Shown: positions 10,760 to 18,960 of the stretch, piece by piece
Numbering within the stretch: the stretch's first letter is position 1
Layout of the letters: each line of letters begins with the position of its first letter
Assembly: GCA_033557675.1 (NCBI GenBank)
Contig: JAWQRM010000475.1
Location: 1 to 22,288, forward strand
Length of the DNA stretch: 22,288 bases
Reading direction: 5' to 3'
From: Coptodactyla brooksi
Lineage: Eukaryota; Arthropoda; Insecta; Coleoptera; Scarabaeidae
The notes under the pieces: model-generated
Database searches by the model: none
The model's input: the letters and a program-made list of their open reading frames with translations, nothing else
Told to the model about the DNA's origin: nothing
Position numbers and translations under genes: made by a program

Positions 10760-11178
10760 AGAGCTCTTTTCAATATTTTTGGGAGAATACCACGATCAAT
10801 TCTCAAGTGTACTGTCATCAGCTGGGCAAATAAATTGCATGATTTTGTGCAAGCTGGCTTGCAAAATTTCTCGCAAAAATTTGCAAATTTTTTTGCAAGT
10901 TTTTGGGAGAATAGCACGTCAATTCTGAAATGTACCTACTACCATTAACTGGACAAATAAATTGCATTATTTTTTGCAAACTGGTTTGTAGAATCATTTG
11001 TAAAAGTTTGCGAAAGATTGCAAAATTGCAAAATTTTTTTTGCAAGATTGCAAATTTTTTTTTGCAAGATTGCAAACTTTTCTTGCAAGATTGCAAAATT
11101 TTTGGGAGCTCTTCTCAAAATGTTTGGAACAATATCACGATCGACTCTAAAGCGTACTGTTATCAACTGGACAAATAG
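10760..11178 (+). repeat. Internal repeats of a transposase segment
   Basis: A unit beginning GGGAGAATACCACGATCAAT at 10781 recurs as GGGAGAATAGCACGTCAATT at 10905 and as GGAACAATATCACGATCGAC at 11126, each followed by a variant of GTGTACT..CATCA..TGG.CAAATA. All correspond to mariner coding for IT(I)NSKVYC.QLDK. Spacings are about 124 and 221 bp; the larger gap contains the minisatellite. Confidence 0.75.
11012..11102 (+). repeat. TGCAAGATTGCAAA minisatellite
   Basis: GATTGCAAA recurs at 11016, 11046, 11068 and 11089, separated by T-runs, giving units of about 21-30 bp. It lies inside mariner copy B. Looser TTGCAAA copies extend back to about 10725. Confidence 0.8.
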
Positions 11179-11524
11179 CGTGAATCACTCAAACAGAAAA
11201 GGCCAGAATTGATCAAAAGAAAATGTATAGTGTTCCACCAAGATAATGCGAAACCGCATACCAGTTTGGTAATCCGCCAAAAGTTTTTACAGCTTGGATG
11301 CGAATCCGTTACTTCAAATGAAGCCGTCAAAAACTACTTGGATCAGTTTTTTTGCCAGCAAGGATCATCAGTTTTACGAACATAGAATCGTGCTACTGCC
11401 AGAAAGCTGGCAAAAAGTGTTGAACCTAAATGGTGAATATGTAATTACATCAAATATTTATATTCTCTAAGAAAAGTGCCTTTCATTTTCACCGAAAAAA
11501 AAAACGAAATTACTTACAACCTAA

Positions 11525-11860
11525 TATTTTGTATGTATACCTTGTATGTGCTGGGTATCTCGCTAGTATGGAGCTTTTTCTATGGAAGGTTTTCAATTCA
11601 TCAATAGCCATCACCATTTTATCAATGGCAAATGTCGTCAGCCATTTATTTTTTTTGTGTGAAAAGTTACTAATTTTCTACGGCATTAAAAACATATCTG
11701 GATGTATCATATAAGATGCTTATTAGAGAGAAACCATTTCCACCATTTTCCACTGGTCATATGTCGATTTTCTTAATTTTTGTTGATTTTTTATCCCGAA
11801 ATATGATATACGAGTACATTTGGAATTTGTTGTTGCCCGAAAATATAAATATGTGAGTTT
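11525..11860. other. AT-rich intronic sequence, nothing recognised
   Basis: A 61-codon hydrophobic frame (11529-11714) has no recognisable domain and no supporting context. Confidence 0.45.
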
Positions 11861-11899
11861 GGAACCTTCGGTTTCATAGCAAAGTTAAATAATTGTCAC
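11861..11899 (+). repeat. Left arm of a 39-bp inverted repeat
   Basis: GGAACCTTCGGTTTCATAGC followed by AAAGTTAAATAATTGTCAC matches the reverse complement of 13554-13592 at 36 of 39 positions. The pair brackets the mariner-like relic at 12190-13172. Confidence 0.8.
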
Positions 11900-11907
11900 A
11901 ACATAAC

Positions 11908-12076
11908 CAAAACAAGAAATTAACTGCCCGACACACATTTCGATAACCAATGTTAGCATCTTCGGGAGCAACAAGAGACCTTGTCGCTCTTCTTGTATCT
12001 TGTCTTGTCTCTTATCGATCCAGAAGATACTAACATGGTTAGCGAAACGTTGTCGAGAAGTTCATTTCTTGTTTTG
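11908..12076. repeat. Imperfect palindrome with two divergent hairpin motifs
   Basis: AAAACAAGAAATTAACT (about 11909) pairs with AGTTCATTTCTTGTTTT (to about 12076). Inside are two opposed copies of one motif: TTTCGATAACCAATGTTAGC then ATCTTCGGGAG at 11938-11968, and the opposite strand sense CAGAAGATACTAACATGG then TTAGCGAAACG at 12021-12049. The centre carries CTTGT/ACAAG-type repeats. Each motif folds into a CTAAC/GTTAG stem followed by GAAA, reminiscent of hammerhead-type motifs in Penelope-like elements. Confidence 0.6.
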
Positions 12077-12189
12077 ATTAAGTGGTGAATGGTATACGTT
12101 TACAATTTATAGAAGTAAAATTATTTTGTTCATGAAACTTGCAATAGTGCAGGGAACTTAAATTAAGGTTTAGTCGATTAAAGATGTGC

Positions 12190-13172
12190 ATTTCTCCAAA
12201 GCTTGTGGCTACCCTTCAGTTTTGCCTTGTTAGTATGAGGAACTTTATAAGAATTTGCTCCATATGCGAACAAAACAGATTCTAGACACGTCTACAATGT
12301 TTGGAAAAGATCATCAAGAGTTTCTGCTTTCAGCTCATTGTAGGTGGATTGAACGTATTCGATCAGTTCATCTTTTGTAAGAAGTGAAGAGTTAAAGTAG
12401 CCATGACTCAACACATTCATATCATGATTATTCGGTGGTTGTAATTTAAACCAAATAGATCAACCACCTCTTCTGTTACAAAGCATTCATTATTGTTATA
12501 AAGCGTTGATTTATGCACGTTCTATGAAGTTCTTCTTCATTAAACGTTATACAATAAGAGCATTTTGTTTCCGTTAAGTAGAACCATTTTTCATCAATAT
12601 GAAGATAATCATGGAAATCTAAGAAATGTCAATCTAGTTTCACATTTGACAGCCAAAATATTAATCTAGCTAATTTATTTTGATTTGTTAGGAAAGGCTT
12701 AACTGCAGAAGATATCTGATTAAAATATTGCCCATTCCTAAAAATACCAAAAACTTGATTTTTTCGCTTTTGCACCATCAGTACAGTGCATCACAATTTT
12801 TTCAAAAAATTTTCCTTCTGTAGGTTTCAGTTGCCCTTTTATAGAAAATTTCTTGTTATTCGAAGAAATGTTTACACATATTTTGCATTCACTGTATTAT
12901 CTTTTCGCCGAGTTTCAAATTTTAGATGCCGTTACGCACATTAATTCCGAATTGCTTTGATTTGGAAGTTCATTTTTGTAACGCAACACTATTTTGACAA
13001 AAATTTGCCGTTCTGTGGCTCTTAGAAGTTTTACAAAATAATTGTTTTGAGATTTAGCTCCGCTCTGCTGACAATTAAAGTTCTCAACTGTGCATGAAAG
13101 GAATATTATCCAATATGGATCAATCTTTCGGTAAAGGCAACGTAATAGAAGATCCTCTATTTTGACAATCAT
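12190..13172 (-). pseudogene. Broken mariner-like transposase, plant-type (HIDEKWFYLT) family
   Basis: Read on the minus strand, several frames give an ordered set of motifs. LLRATERQIFVKIVLRYKN near 13030-13090 may be the N-terminal region. SSAVKPFLTNQNKLARLIFW is near 12660-12720. HIDEKWFYLTETKCSY (12604-12557) carries the first catalytic aspartate. LQPPNNHDMNVLSHGYFNSS lies near 12400-12450 with the third. ELIEYVQSTYNELKAETLDD is near 12305-12365, and PHTNKAKLKG near 12211-12240 is the C-terminal motif. The segment with the second aspartate is missing, and stops and frameshifts are many. I recall this motif set best from plant mariner-like elements; it is also plausible in animals. The open frame 13172-12915 is only its N-terminal remnant. 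Confidence 0.75.
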
Positions 13173-13484
13173 AGATTTACAATAATAGAAGCCGTAATTC
13201 TAAATTGACTTTCTATGTTAGCGTTGTCATGTTTTCTGTTGCGCTTTTCCACTAATTTATTAATTTTCTGTTATGTTAAAATGTTCCTCAACCGTTTCAA
13301 AACACAGTGCTTAAGAAAGTTGCCCATCAAAGTGACTACAGTTTGCCCAATACCTTGGTAAGTACAGATTACTAATTCACATTTGTGGTACGACCCCAGG
13401 AAGTGTGTGCTTAGGTCTATATAAAGTTAAAAAATTAAATAAAATTAAACGTTACCAAGACTGAATAATACCTGCTTGATGTAT

Positions 13485-13514
13485 GTTTCGCTAACCAGGT
13501 CAGCCTCTTCAGGA
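13485..13514 (-). repeat. Third copy of the hairpin motif
   Basis: On the minus strand this reads CTCCTGAAGAGGCTGACC then TGGTTAGCGAAAC. It shares the layout CTGAAGA, stem, GAAAC with the two motif copies at 11938-12050. GCTGAC pairs with GTTAGC (one G-U). It has one unpaired base between CTGAAGA and the stem compared with a standard hammerhead core. Confidence 0.6.
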
Positions 13515-13553
13515 GTGATGAAAGGGGAGATATTTTCCCGGGTTGGCACAGTG

Positions 13554-13592
13554 GTGATAATTATTTAACTTTGCTATGAAATCGAAGATTCC
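13554..13592 (-). repeat. Right arm of the 39-bp inverted repeat
   Basis: GTGATAATTATTTAACTTTG followed by CTATGAAATCGAAGATTCC is the inverse partner of 11861-11899 (three mismatches). The two arms lie 1.65 kb apart and probably mark the ends of one inserted unit, or two opposed insertions of one repeat family. Confidence 0.8.
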
Positions 13593-15458
13593 AGGTCCAC
13601 AACCTTACTATTTTAAATGTATGAAGACAGAAAAGCAGGCTGGTAATAAATATTCGAAAGAATGTTATACAAATAATATTTTAATATAGGAAGTACCATT
13701 TGGTATTAATGCCTTGAATTTTTTATTCCACTATTGCGTTTATTTCTTTACGCAATTTTTTTAAGACACATAAATTTGAATTCGTATACATATATGTAAA
13801 ATGGTATCGATGTTAGCGCTATTTATCTAAATTGTCATCGAACTTCCTAAAGATACGGAAGAAGATCCGTCAACTTTTAAAATGTAGGTTAATTTGTAAT
13901 ATTATTTAATTAGAATATCCATATTATTTTTTTATTGTCATGAACATTTCCGAATGTTACAAATGATTATTCTTAGAAAAGTACTTTTACTGATTAAATT
14001 ATTATATATAGTATATAATAATTTAAATTACTTAAATTGCGGAACAATGAGATATTTGGTTGCATGAACATCGGTTAACCGACCCCTAAACTTGTTATTT
14101 ACTTATTTTAAAAAGTTTTTAGTCCCTTTAAAGCGATCAAGAATTACCAAAAGTGTGCTGCTTGCGTTGAAACGCCATTAAAACCTACGTAAAGAAATGT
14201 TAAAAACCTAAAAGTAATGCATCATAAAATCTGTTAATTGTATCTGAAACTGTTTTATACAAATCAATTAGAATTAGAAGAAAATATACCTAATTAATCT
14301 CAGACTTCATAAATTTATTTATTATTCGGGTTTATTATCTGTTTTTAGGTAATTAAGCTGCCTATCTAATACATAATTTATAGCACTGAAATCTGGATGT
14401 AAATTATAAGTGGTGATTCATTTAAAGATATACTATTTCGTTTCTTCCGTTCTCTCTCTGAATAGCGAACTAGTAATAAAGAAACATGAACGCTGTACCT
14501 TTAATAACTGTCAATGTTTATTTTATGAATATGGCATTTTTTAGATAGGAATGTAGCCGTAACAGCGACGTTCAAGTAAGAATTCGAAAAAGAAAAACAT
14601 TTAAATCAATGTCAGACTATCTGCTAAGATACGGTAAGTGGTATTGTGATCAACTTAGTAGTAACATTTCATTAAAGAAATCTACTTATGGCAAACTAAA
14701 CCTAATTATCGCATTTTTTTTCTTAATGTTAGCACAAATATTTAAATTACGCATAAAAGTAGTAATTTTTTTTACAAGAAAATAACTTGGTAATACATAT
14801 CTTCACAAAACGTTTACACCTACATTTACACAGACATGCGAATGACGCAAAGAAGTATTAAGCAATGTATAGGGTGTTATTAAAAAATAAAGAAAATAAA
14901 GAAATAGTTTGCAGTCCTTGTATAAACATCTTATAAAATTGAAAATAATTGAAGATTATAAACATTCTTGATCATGTCACCGAAGGACGAATCAAAGAAT
15001 ATGTTGTTATCGATGAATCAATTTATTACAATACTGTTGCCCCTGCTCTTAATTCAAACTAAGTTGTCTTAAAAAGTAATAATACTTAAAGTACATAGGG
15101 AATTATAATCATTCATTCCAATTAATATAATTAAGCTGGATACATATTTAACATTTCTAAGATTATAAGGTAATCTAAAAATTGGAGGACTAACAAAAAA
15201 TTTATTTTCAAAACGAGCATTTTTTAAAATATATTTTTTGTAATAATTTCCAAGATGTATATGTGGAAGTATAAATTATTTTCTTTCATATGAATATTAT
15301 AAAGTATTATGAATAGAAATTCAGGAAGTTATGTTATTCATATGTGGAACGATGATTAGCTATAAAATTACAAATATTTTGCGTTATGATTACTTGTGTC
15401 TAAATTGTGGACTACGACATTTCCTTATTAAAAACTGAAAATAAGTGATTTTAGAAGA
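13593..15458. other. AT-rich intronic sequence adjoining the homeodomain exon
   Basis: Nearly 1.9 kb of low-complexity AT sequence. No coding frame, transposon end, tandem repeat or GC-rich island was found. Confidence 0.55.
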
Positions 15459-15464
15459 ACTCAC

Positions 15465-15619
15465 CTGAAGTTGGAGAACCATTTGACCAGTTGGGCAGTG
15501 TTGTTTTTATTGAACTTGATGTCGGGGAAGTACATCTTCAGTACCGCTGAACTGGGATACCTCACCCAAAAGAACATCAACTTCGCTTTTCTGAGGTGCA
15601 TTGGTGTCAATGTTGACGA
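15465..15619 (-). CDS. pros: Prospero, third coding exon: first part of the homeo-prospero domain
   Basis: This exon supplies 51 codons plus two bases. It starts [14 protein letters not shown], continues [20 protein letters not shown] and ends QLVKWFSNF plus AG. It covers most of the atypical homeodomain. WFSNF(R) is the recognition-helix signature equivalent to the WFxNxR core of ordinary homeodomains. The acceptor is the AC of the U12 intron (exon from 15619), or TAG when the U2 path is used (exon from 15622). The donor is CAG|GTGAGT, with GT at 15464-15463 in phase 2. The end of the homeodomain and the fused Prospero domain must come from a later exon, which I could not find at lower coordinates. 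The gene is therefore partial in this window. Confidence 0.95.
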
Positions 15620-16276
15620 GTGCTAAGGGGTTAAGGAAATATTTTGCCATATATTCAAGATCAATTTAGGAAATTTGACGGTTCTACTTCTCATTGTAAA
15701 CGTAAAAATACTCAACTTCCGTTAGTTCGGCGCTTATTTGCGCAGGATAATTATGTTTAATAATCGATGGTAAACTTCGCGCAAAAAAGGCAAAGTTATA
15801 ACTTATTCCTTTTCTTAGCTGTAGCACGTGCATCGCGGCACGATATTCTCACAAAAGTGTGATACATTAAGGCAAAGGTAGGGAGTTGAAATATTAACAA
15901 GGACTTGTTAACCGTCTGTGGTAATGATAGGCATCGATGTCTACGACTCAATTCATCAGTTTACCGTTTGTTTTGCGTTCTGTTTCTCGAAAAGCCTTGT
16001 AATTACGGTACACGATACATTGACGAGAACTAAATCCTTTTGCGGCCGTAGGTATACGTTCTAAACCCGACATCGATTAAGTATTAGATTTTTATATGGT
16101 TTCTTATCGAGTTTTGTCGAGGATATCACCCAATACCGAGATTTACCGTCGCCATTGTTTGGGACGGAAGACTTACAAATTAGCGCGAAGACACGGAAGC
16201 GATCTTTACGTTTACAAAAAGCAAAATAATCAAAAATAATTACTTCTTCGTGTATATTTTTGTATAAAAAGGATAT
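15620..16276 (-). other. pros: U12-type AT-AC intron with nested U2 acceptor: prospero twintron
   Basis: Minus strand. The donor ATATCCTTT lies at 16276-16268, the branch site TTCCTTAAC at 15638-15630, and the terminal AC at 15621-15620, about 11 nt past the branch adenosine. These match the minor-spliceosome consensus at all three elements. The intron is 657 nt and phase 0. A U2-type acceptor, TAG at 15625-15623, lies 3 nt upstream of the AC terminus and would add CAC (His). The Drosophila gene is known to have a U2 intron nested in a U12 intron at this place, giving short and long isoforms. The U2 donor here is not certain. GTAAGT at 16176-16171 is the best match but out of frame. GTAATT at 16243-16238 is in frame but weaker. 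Confidence 0.9.
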
Positions 16277-16501
16277 TGTAGGCTGCATTCCGTCGTACGA
16301 GATGTCACCGGAATTACAATCACTATTCCTATCACCGTTGTCCATGTTCATTCCTCCTGAAGGCGCCCGCATGTGTCCGTAATCTGGGGAACCACCGTGT
16401 TGAGCAGCTGCTAATAAAGCAGGATGGAGAAGCGTAGGTGGATGGTGGATTGGCGGGGATTCTCGTTCCATTTTGTGCATCCTCGGAGGTGATGCTGACG
16501 C
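16277..16501 (-). CDS. pros: Prospero, second coding exon (75 codons, ends at the U12 donor)
   Basis: This 225-nt, phase-0 exon encodes a Pro/His/Met-rich linker leading into the homeodomain. It begins ASASPPRMHKMERESPP and includes HPALLAAAQHGGSPDYGHM. It ends with the conserved NSGDISYDGMQPT just before the homeo-prospero domain. The open frame continues past the exon to 16061 (starting ISFLYKNIHEE), but the exon end is set by ATATCCTTT directly after the final ACA codon, an exact U12-type AT-AC donor. Joining it to the next exon gives [20 protein letters not shown], the order I recall for insect Prospero. In the fly, material just after this point is included in the long isoform (29 extra residues). 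Confidence 0.9.
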
Positions 16502-16562
16502 CTTAAGAAATTAGATACGTAGTGTTAATATGAATAAGGGAATTAAATATTGATTTACTTAC
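16502..16562 (-). other. pros: Short U2-type intron in pros (61 nt)
   Basis: On the minus strand the donor is GTAAGT directly after codon CCC (GT at 16562-16561) and the acceptor is TTTCTTAAG, with AG at 16503-16502. The intron is phase 0. Reading through it meets an in-frame stop. Splicing it joins HHMAMP to ASASPPRMHKMERE. The length is typical of small insect introns. Confidence 0.85.
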
Positions 16563-18593
16563 GGGCATTGCCATGTGGTGTCCGTGGCTTGGTCCATGGA
16601 AGAATGGGCTGTACGGTGAGAAGACCTGAGATTCGTGAAGTCCTGGGTTAGGAATTGCCACCGAAGTTGGTAAGGACACCGGTAACATCGGAGGTGGTTG
16701 GTGATATGGTGGAGGTCTCGGTGACGTACACGACTGTTCCATCGGAGCTGGTGACATGCCGATACCGTCTTGGCCCAAGATTCTACTAACAGTTCGCGGC
16801 GTTATCCTGGTATCCGTAACCTTATGCCTTTTTTTCTTCGGTGTGACGACAAGACTTAACGCTTCGTTTTGTTCTGGATTTTCTGGTTGTTTGGAAACGC
16901 AGAACGGATGGTTCATGCCGTATAGGGCGGCCTGGCTGATTCCTGGCGGTTTCGGTGGTTGGAACATCGGAGGTCGCACGTGCATTTCTGACGGTTTTTG
17001 CATAGCCATGCTGTGCACCGGCATCATAGGCGGATGGTGGCCGTTAACCATGTGGCCGCTTGACGTTGGCGGTGGTGCGTGTGGTCTCTGTTCTGATACC
17101 TTGGTTCTGGGGGACTTCCTATCTAATAACTGCGAGGCCAGTAAGAGGTCTTTGTTTAATTGTTCTGCCGACGCCGCGGCGTCGGAATGTTTACATCTCC
17201 TTTGATGTAAAAATCTCGTGACTATCGTATCGATGAGGTTCGATAATGACGAGGTTATTTCCGTTTTGAGGGCGTCCGCGAGCCCTTCCAAGTCCGTGCC
17301 CGTCGGGGTCATATTTCGCATCATACTCAAACGTTCGGCAAAAGCGTTTTCTTTATGATGTGGAGGCGGATTACTTTGCGGGGATTCGTTGCTCGCAGCC
17401 GCGGCCGCAGCGGCTTCTTTCACCATACGCGCTTCTTGCTCCATTAACAGTTTGTGACTTACCCCTAGGTACATCGCTGCGGCGTTGCTCATGTGTGGGT
17501 GTTCGTGTAACAGTCCGTTATGGTAATGAGGCGTCGGCGGGCAAATCTTCATTTTGCTCACCTGTTGCGTTAATGATGGAGGTTGAGGGATGGGTGTCAC
17601 CGAGGTAGTAACGGGAGACGGCGGTGCCGATCGTTTACTTTGTTCACTATCACTGGGGATTTCCTCGACTTCTTGACTTTCCTCTGAGTTTTGTTCCATA
17701 CGCGTACATAATTGAACGTATTTCTGTTGCATTTCTGCTAATTGTTCTTGCATTGTCCTGAGTTGGGATTTCAAGGCGTTTTTCTCCACGCGCTTTTGTC
17801 TGATCGGTTCTGATTCCTCTTCTTCGTCGTCTATGTACCTCTCTGCTGTGCTGTCGTGTTGCTGCGGCTGGTACAGTTTGCGTTTCTTGCAGCCGTTCAC
17901 CTGCAGCGGCGCCGGACTCGAACGCATCCCGGAGACGATGTTCTCGACTCGCGCCTTCTTCGCGTCCTCCGGTTTCGCCGGACTCGACGGTTCCACTTTC
18001 GGGGACGGGAGGGATTCGGTCTCCATACCGTTTAGGGCCTCCTCCATCATTTCCTGTCGCTCGGCCGACTCTGCCTCCTTCGAGGATTCGACTTCCCGGT
18101 CCGCGGGGTCTACCTTGGGGTCGTTGTTATTGTTGTTTATGATATGGTCTTGGCCGTTCCGCAGCTCGTGGTCCAGTGCCATAAGGTCGTGTTTGCGTCC
18201 CTGCAGGATGTCCCTCAGCATGTGGTGGGCGAGCTGTTCGTTGGACGGCGGGCTGCCGTCGCACCTGATCACCGAATCGAATTTCCCGTCTTCCCCCTCA
18301 CTTTGCACGTTTCCTCCGCTTGTATCCGATTTTTGTCTGCCCAGTAACTCGTTTAACATTTTAGCGGGCGCGAACCCCGGCCCGAACAAGCCGAACTGTT
18401 GCTGTTGCGTGAAAATTGCGCCGTAAATGTTGCTGCCGCCGCCGAGGAACGTCGGTCTCGAACTGAAGTTCGGTATCGAGGAGTAACTGTTACGCGGCTC
18501 GCCGGCGTCCACACGCTGTCTAGTTCTTTTAGATTTCTTCAGGAGTTTATCTGCGTACAAACCGAACTCTGTCTCCTCCTCCGATGACATCAT
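16563..18593 (-). CDS. pros: Prospero homeobox transcription factor, first coding exon (677 codons)
   Basis: Prospero/Prox1 is an atypical homeodomain transcription factor. In insects it is segregated asymmetrically by dividing neuroblasts and represses self-renewal while promoting differentiation. This exon holds the long N-terminal part. It opens with MMSSEEETEF and the conserved block KLLKKSKRTRQRVDAGEPR (about residues 16-34). Other features are a QQQQ run (63-66), a conserved segment LAHHMLRDILQGRKHDLMAL (121-140), a basic cluster KKRKL (236-240), a predicted coiled coil (about 270-297), an alanine run (394-400) and a conserved segment with PKKKRHK (585-591) and RITPRTVSRIL (596-606). 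The basic clusters are likely nuclear localisation signals. The start is a tandem ATGATG; the second ATG has A at -3. The exon ends after codon 677 (HHMAMP) at a GTAAGT donor; read-through would reach a stop at 16503. The protein appears shorter than the roughly 1400-residue fly protein. Identification is from recalled family sequence, not a search. Confidence 0.95.
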
Positions 18594-18677
18594 AAGTCGG
18601 AGCGTTATTGGTCGTCAGTTTCCCCCTCCAGAAGATCTCTCCGTCCCCACTTTAAGAATAGTCGCCCATGTCAATAC
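18594..18677 (-). other. pros: Putative 5' leader of pros with upstream acceptor
   Basis: The minus-strand sequence TCTCGTTTCAG (AG at 18679-18678) is a fair splice acceptor 84 nt before the ATG, suggesting a 5' intron. The leader holds a six-codon upstream reading frame, ATG at 18669 to TAA at 18652 (MGDYS then stop). Neither transcription nor splicing can be shown from sequence alone. The leader may simply continue upstream unspliced. Confidence 0.4.
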
Positions 18678-18699
18678 CTGAAACGAGACGCACCACTTT

Positions 18700-18960
18700 T
18701 AGAGCCTACGGGATACGGTCACGGGACGGTGCCCGTCTCCTTTACCGAAGGTAAAGGGGTCGCACTCGCTCCAAGCGCGGCCACCTGCGAACGAACCGAG
18801 CGCGAACCCACAACTGTTGATCTGACTACTGACACATACATACGTACTTACGCACACGTAGATGAACACGAGCTAGCTCTCTCTCTTTCTCTCTCTTCTT
18901 ACTATCTATTACTACTACAGTATGTGCACAATAACGCACCGACCATCAAACAGAAATAGT
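18700..18960 (-). promoter_or_regulatory. Candidate pros promoter or 5' exon region (GA repeat, Inr-like sites)
   Basis: This stretch is richer in G and C than the surrounding intergenic DNA. On the minus strand it has a GA-rich run (18873-18898, CT on the plus strand) that resembles GAGA-factor/Trl sites. Downstream of that run are TCAGT (18833-18829) and TCAGA (18826-18822), which match the insect initiator. A GGTTC near +27 of the second is close to the DPE pattern but off by one. This is weak evidence for a start site. Confidence 0.35.

Larger units (their letters stand above)
10425..11524 (+). mobile_element. Degenerate mariner copy B with both TIRs, TA flanks and internal repeat expansion
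   Basis: The left TIR TTGGGTTGTTCAAAAAGTAA begins at 10425 after TA. The right end, read inward on the minus strand, is TTAGGTTGTAAGTAATTTCG, ends at 11524 and is followed by TA. Coding remnants are MENEKQHFRKFYFF at 10622, NNITIDSKAYCYQLDK near 11130-11178, and LIKRKCIVFHQDNAKPHTS near 11208-11267 with the second catalytic aspartate. NEAVKNYLDQFF follows near 11316-11350. The first aspartate region and the third aspartate are absent. The interior is replaced by repeats of the INSKVYC-coding segment and TTGCAA-rich minisatellite. The total is 1100 bp; autonomous elements are near 1.3 kb. It is non-functional. Confidence 0.88.
1..15464 (-). other. pros: Partial last intron of pros (at least 15.4 kb)
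   Basis: The GTGAGT donor at 15464-15459 opens an intron whose acceptor was not found. I looked on the minus strand for the remainder of the homeo-prospero domain (an exon starting with something like REFYYIQMEKYARQ) and found no open frame of that kind. The stretch is AT-rich and contains transposon remnants and a few GC-richer islands, listed separately. The intron at this codon position is also known in the fly gene. Confidence 0.75.

Noticed and set aside
10699..11166. Overlapping open frames rich in Lys, Cys, Phe and Gln (FAKKFANFCEK-type)
   Set aside because: They are translations of the TTGCAAA repeat array inside a dead mariner, on both strands.
16756..18426. Long plus-strand open frames (for example 197 and 149 codons) opposite pros
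   Set aside because: They are antisense shadows of the pros coding exon. They have low-complexity Ser/Cys/Trp-rich composition and no known domain.
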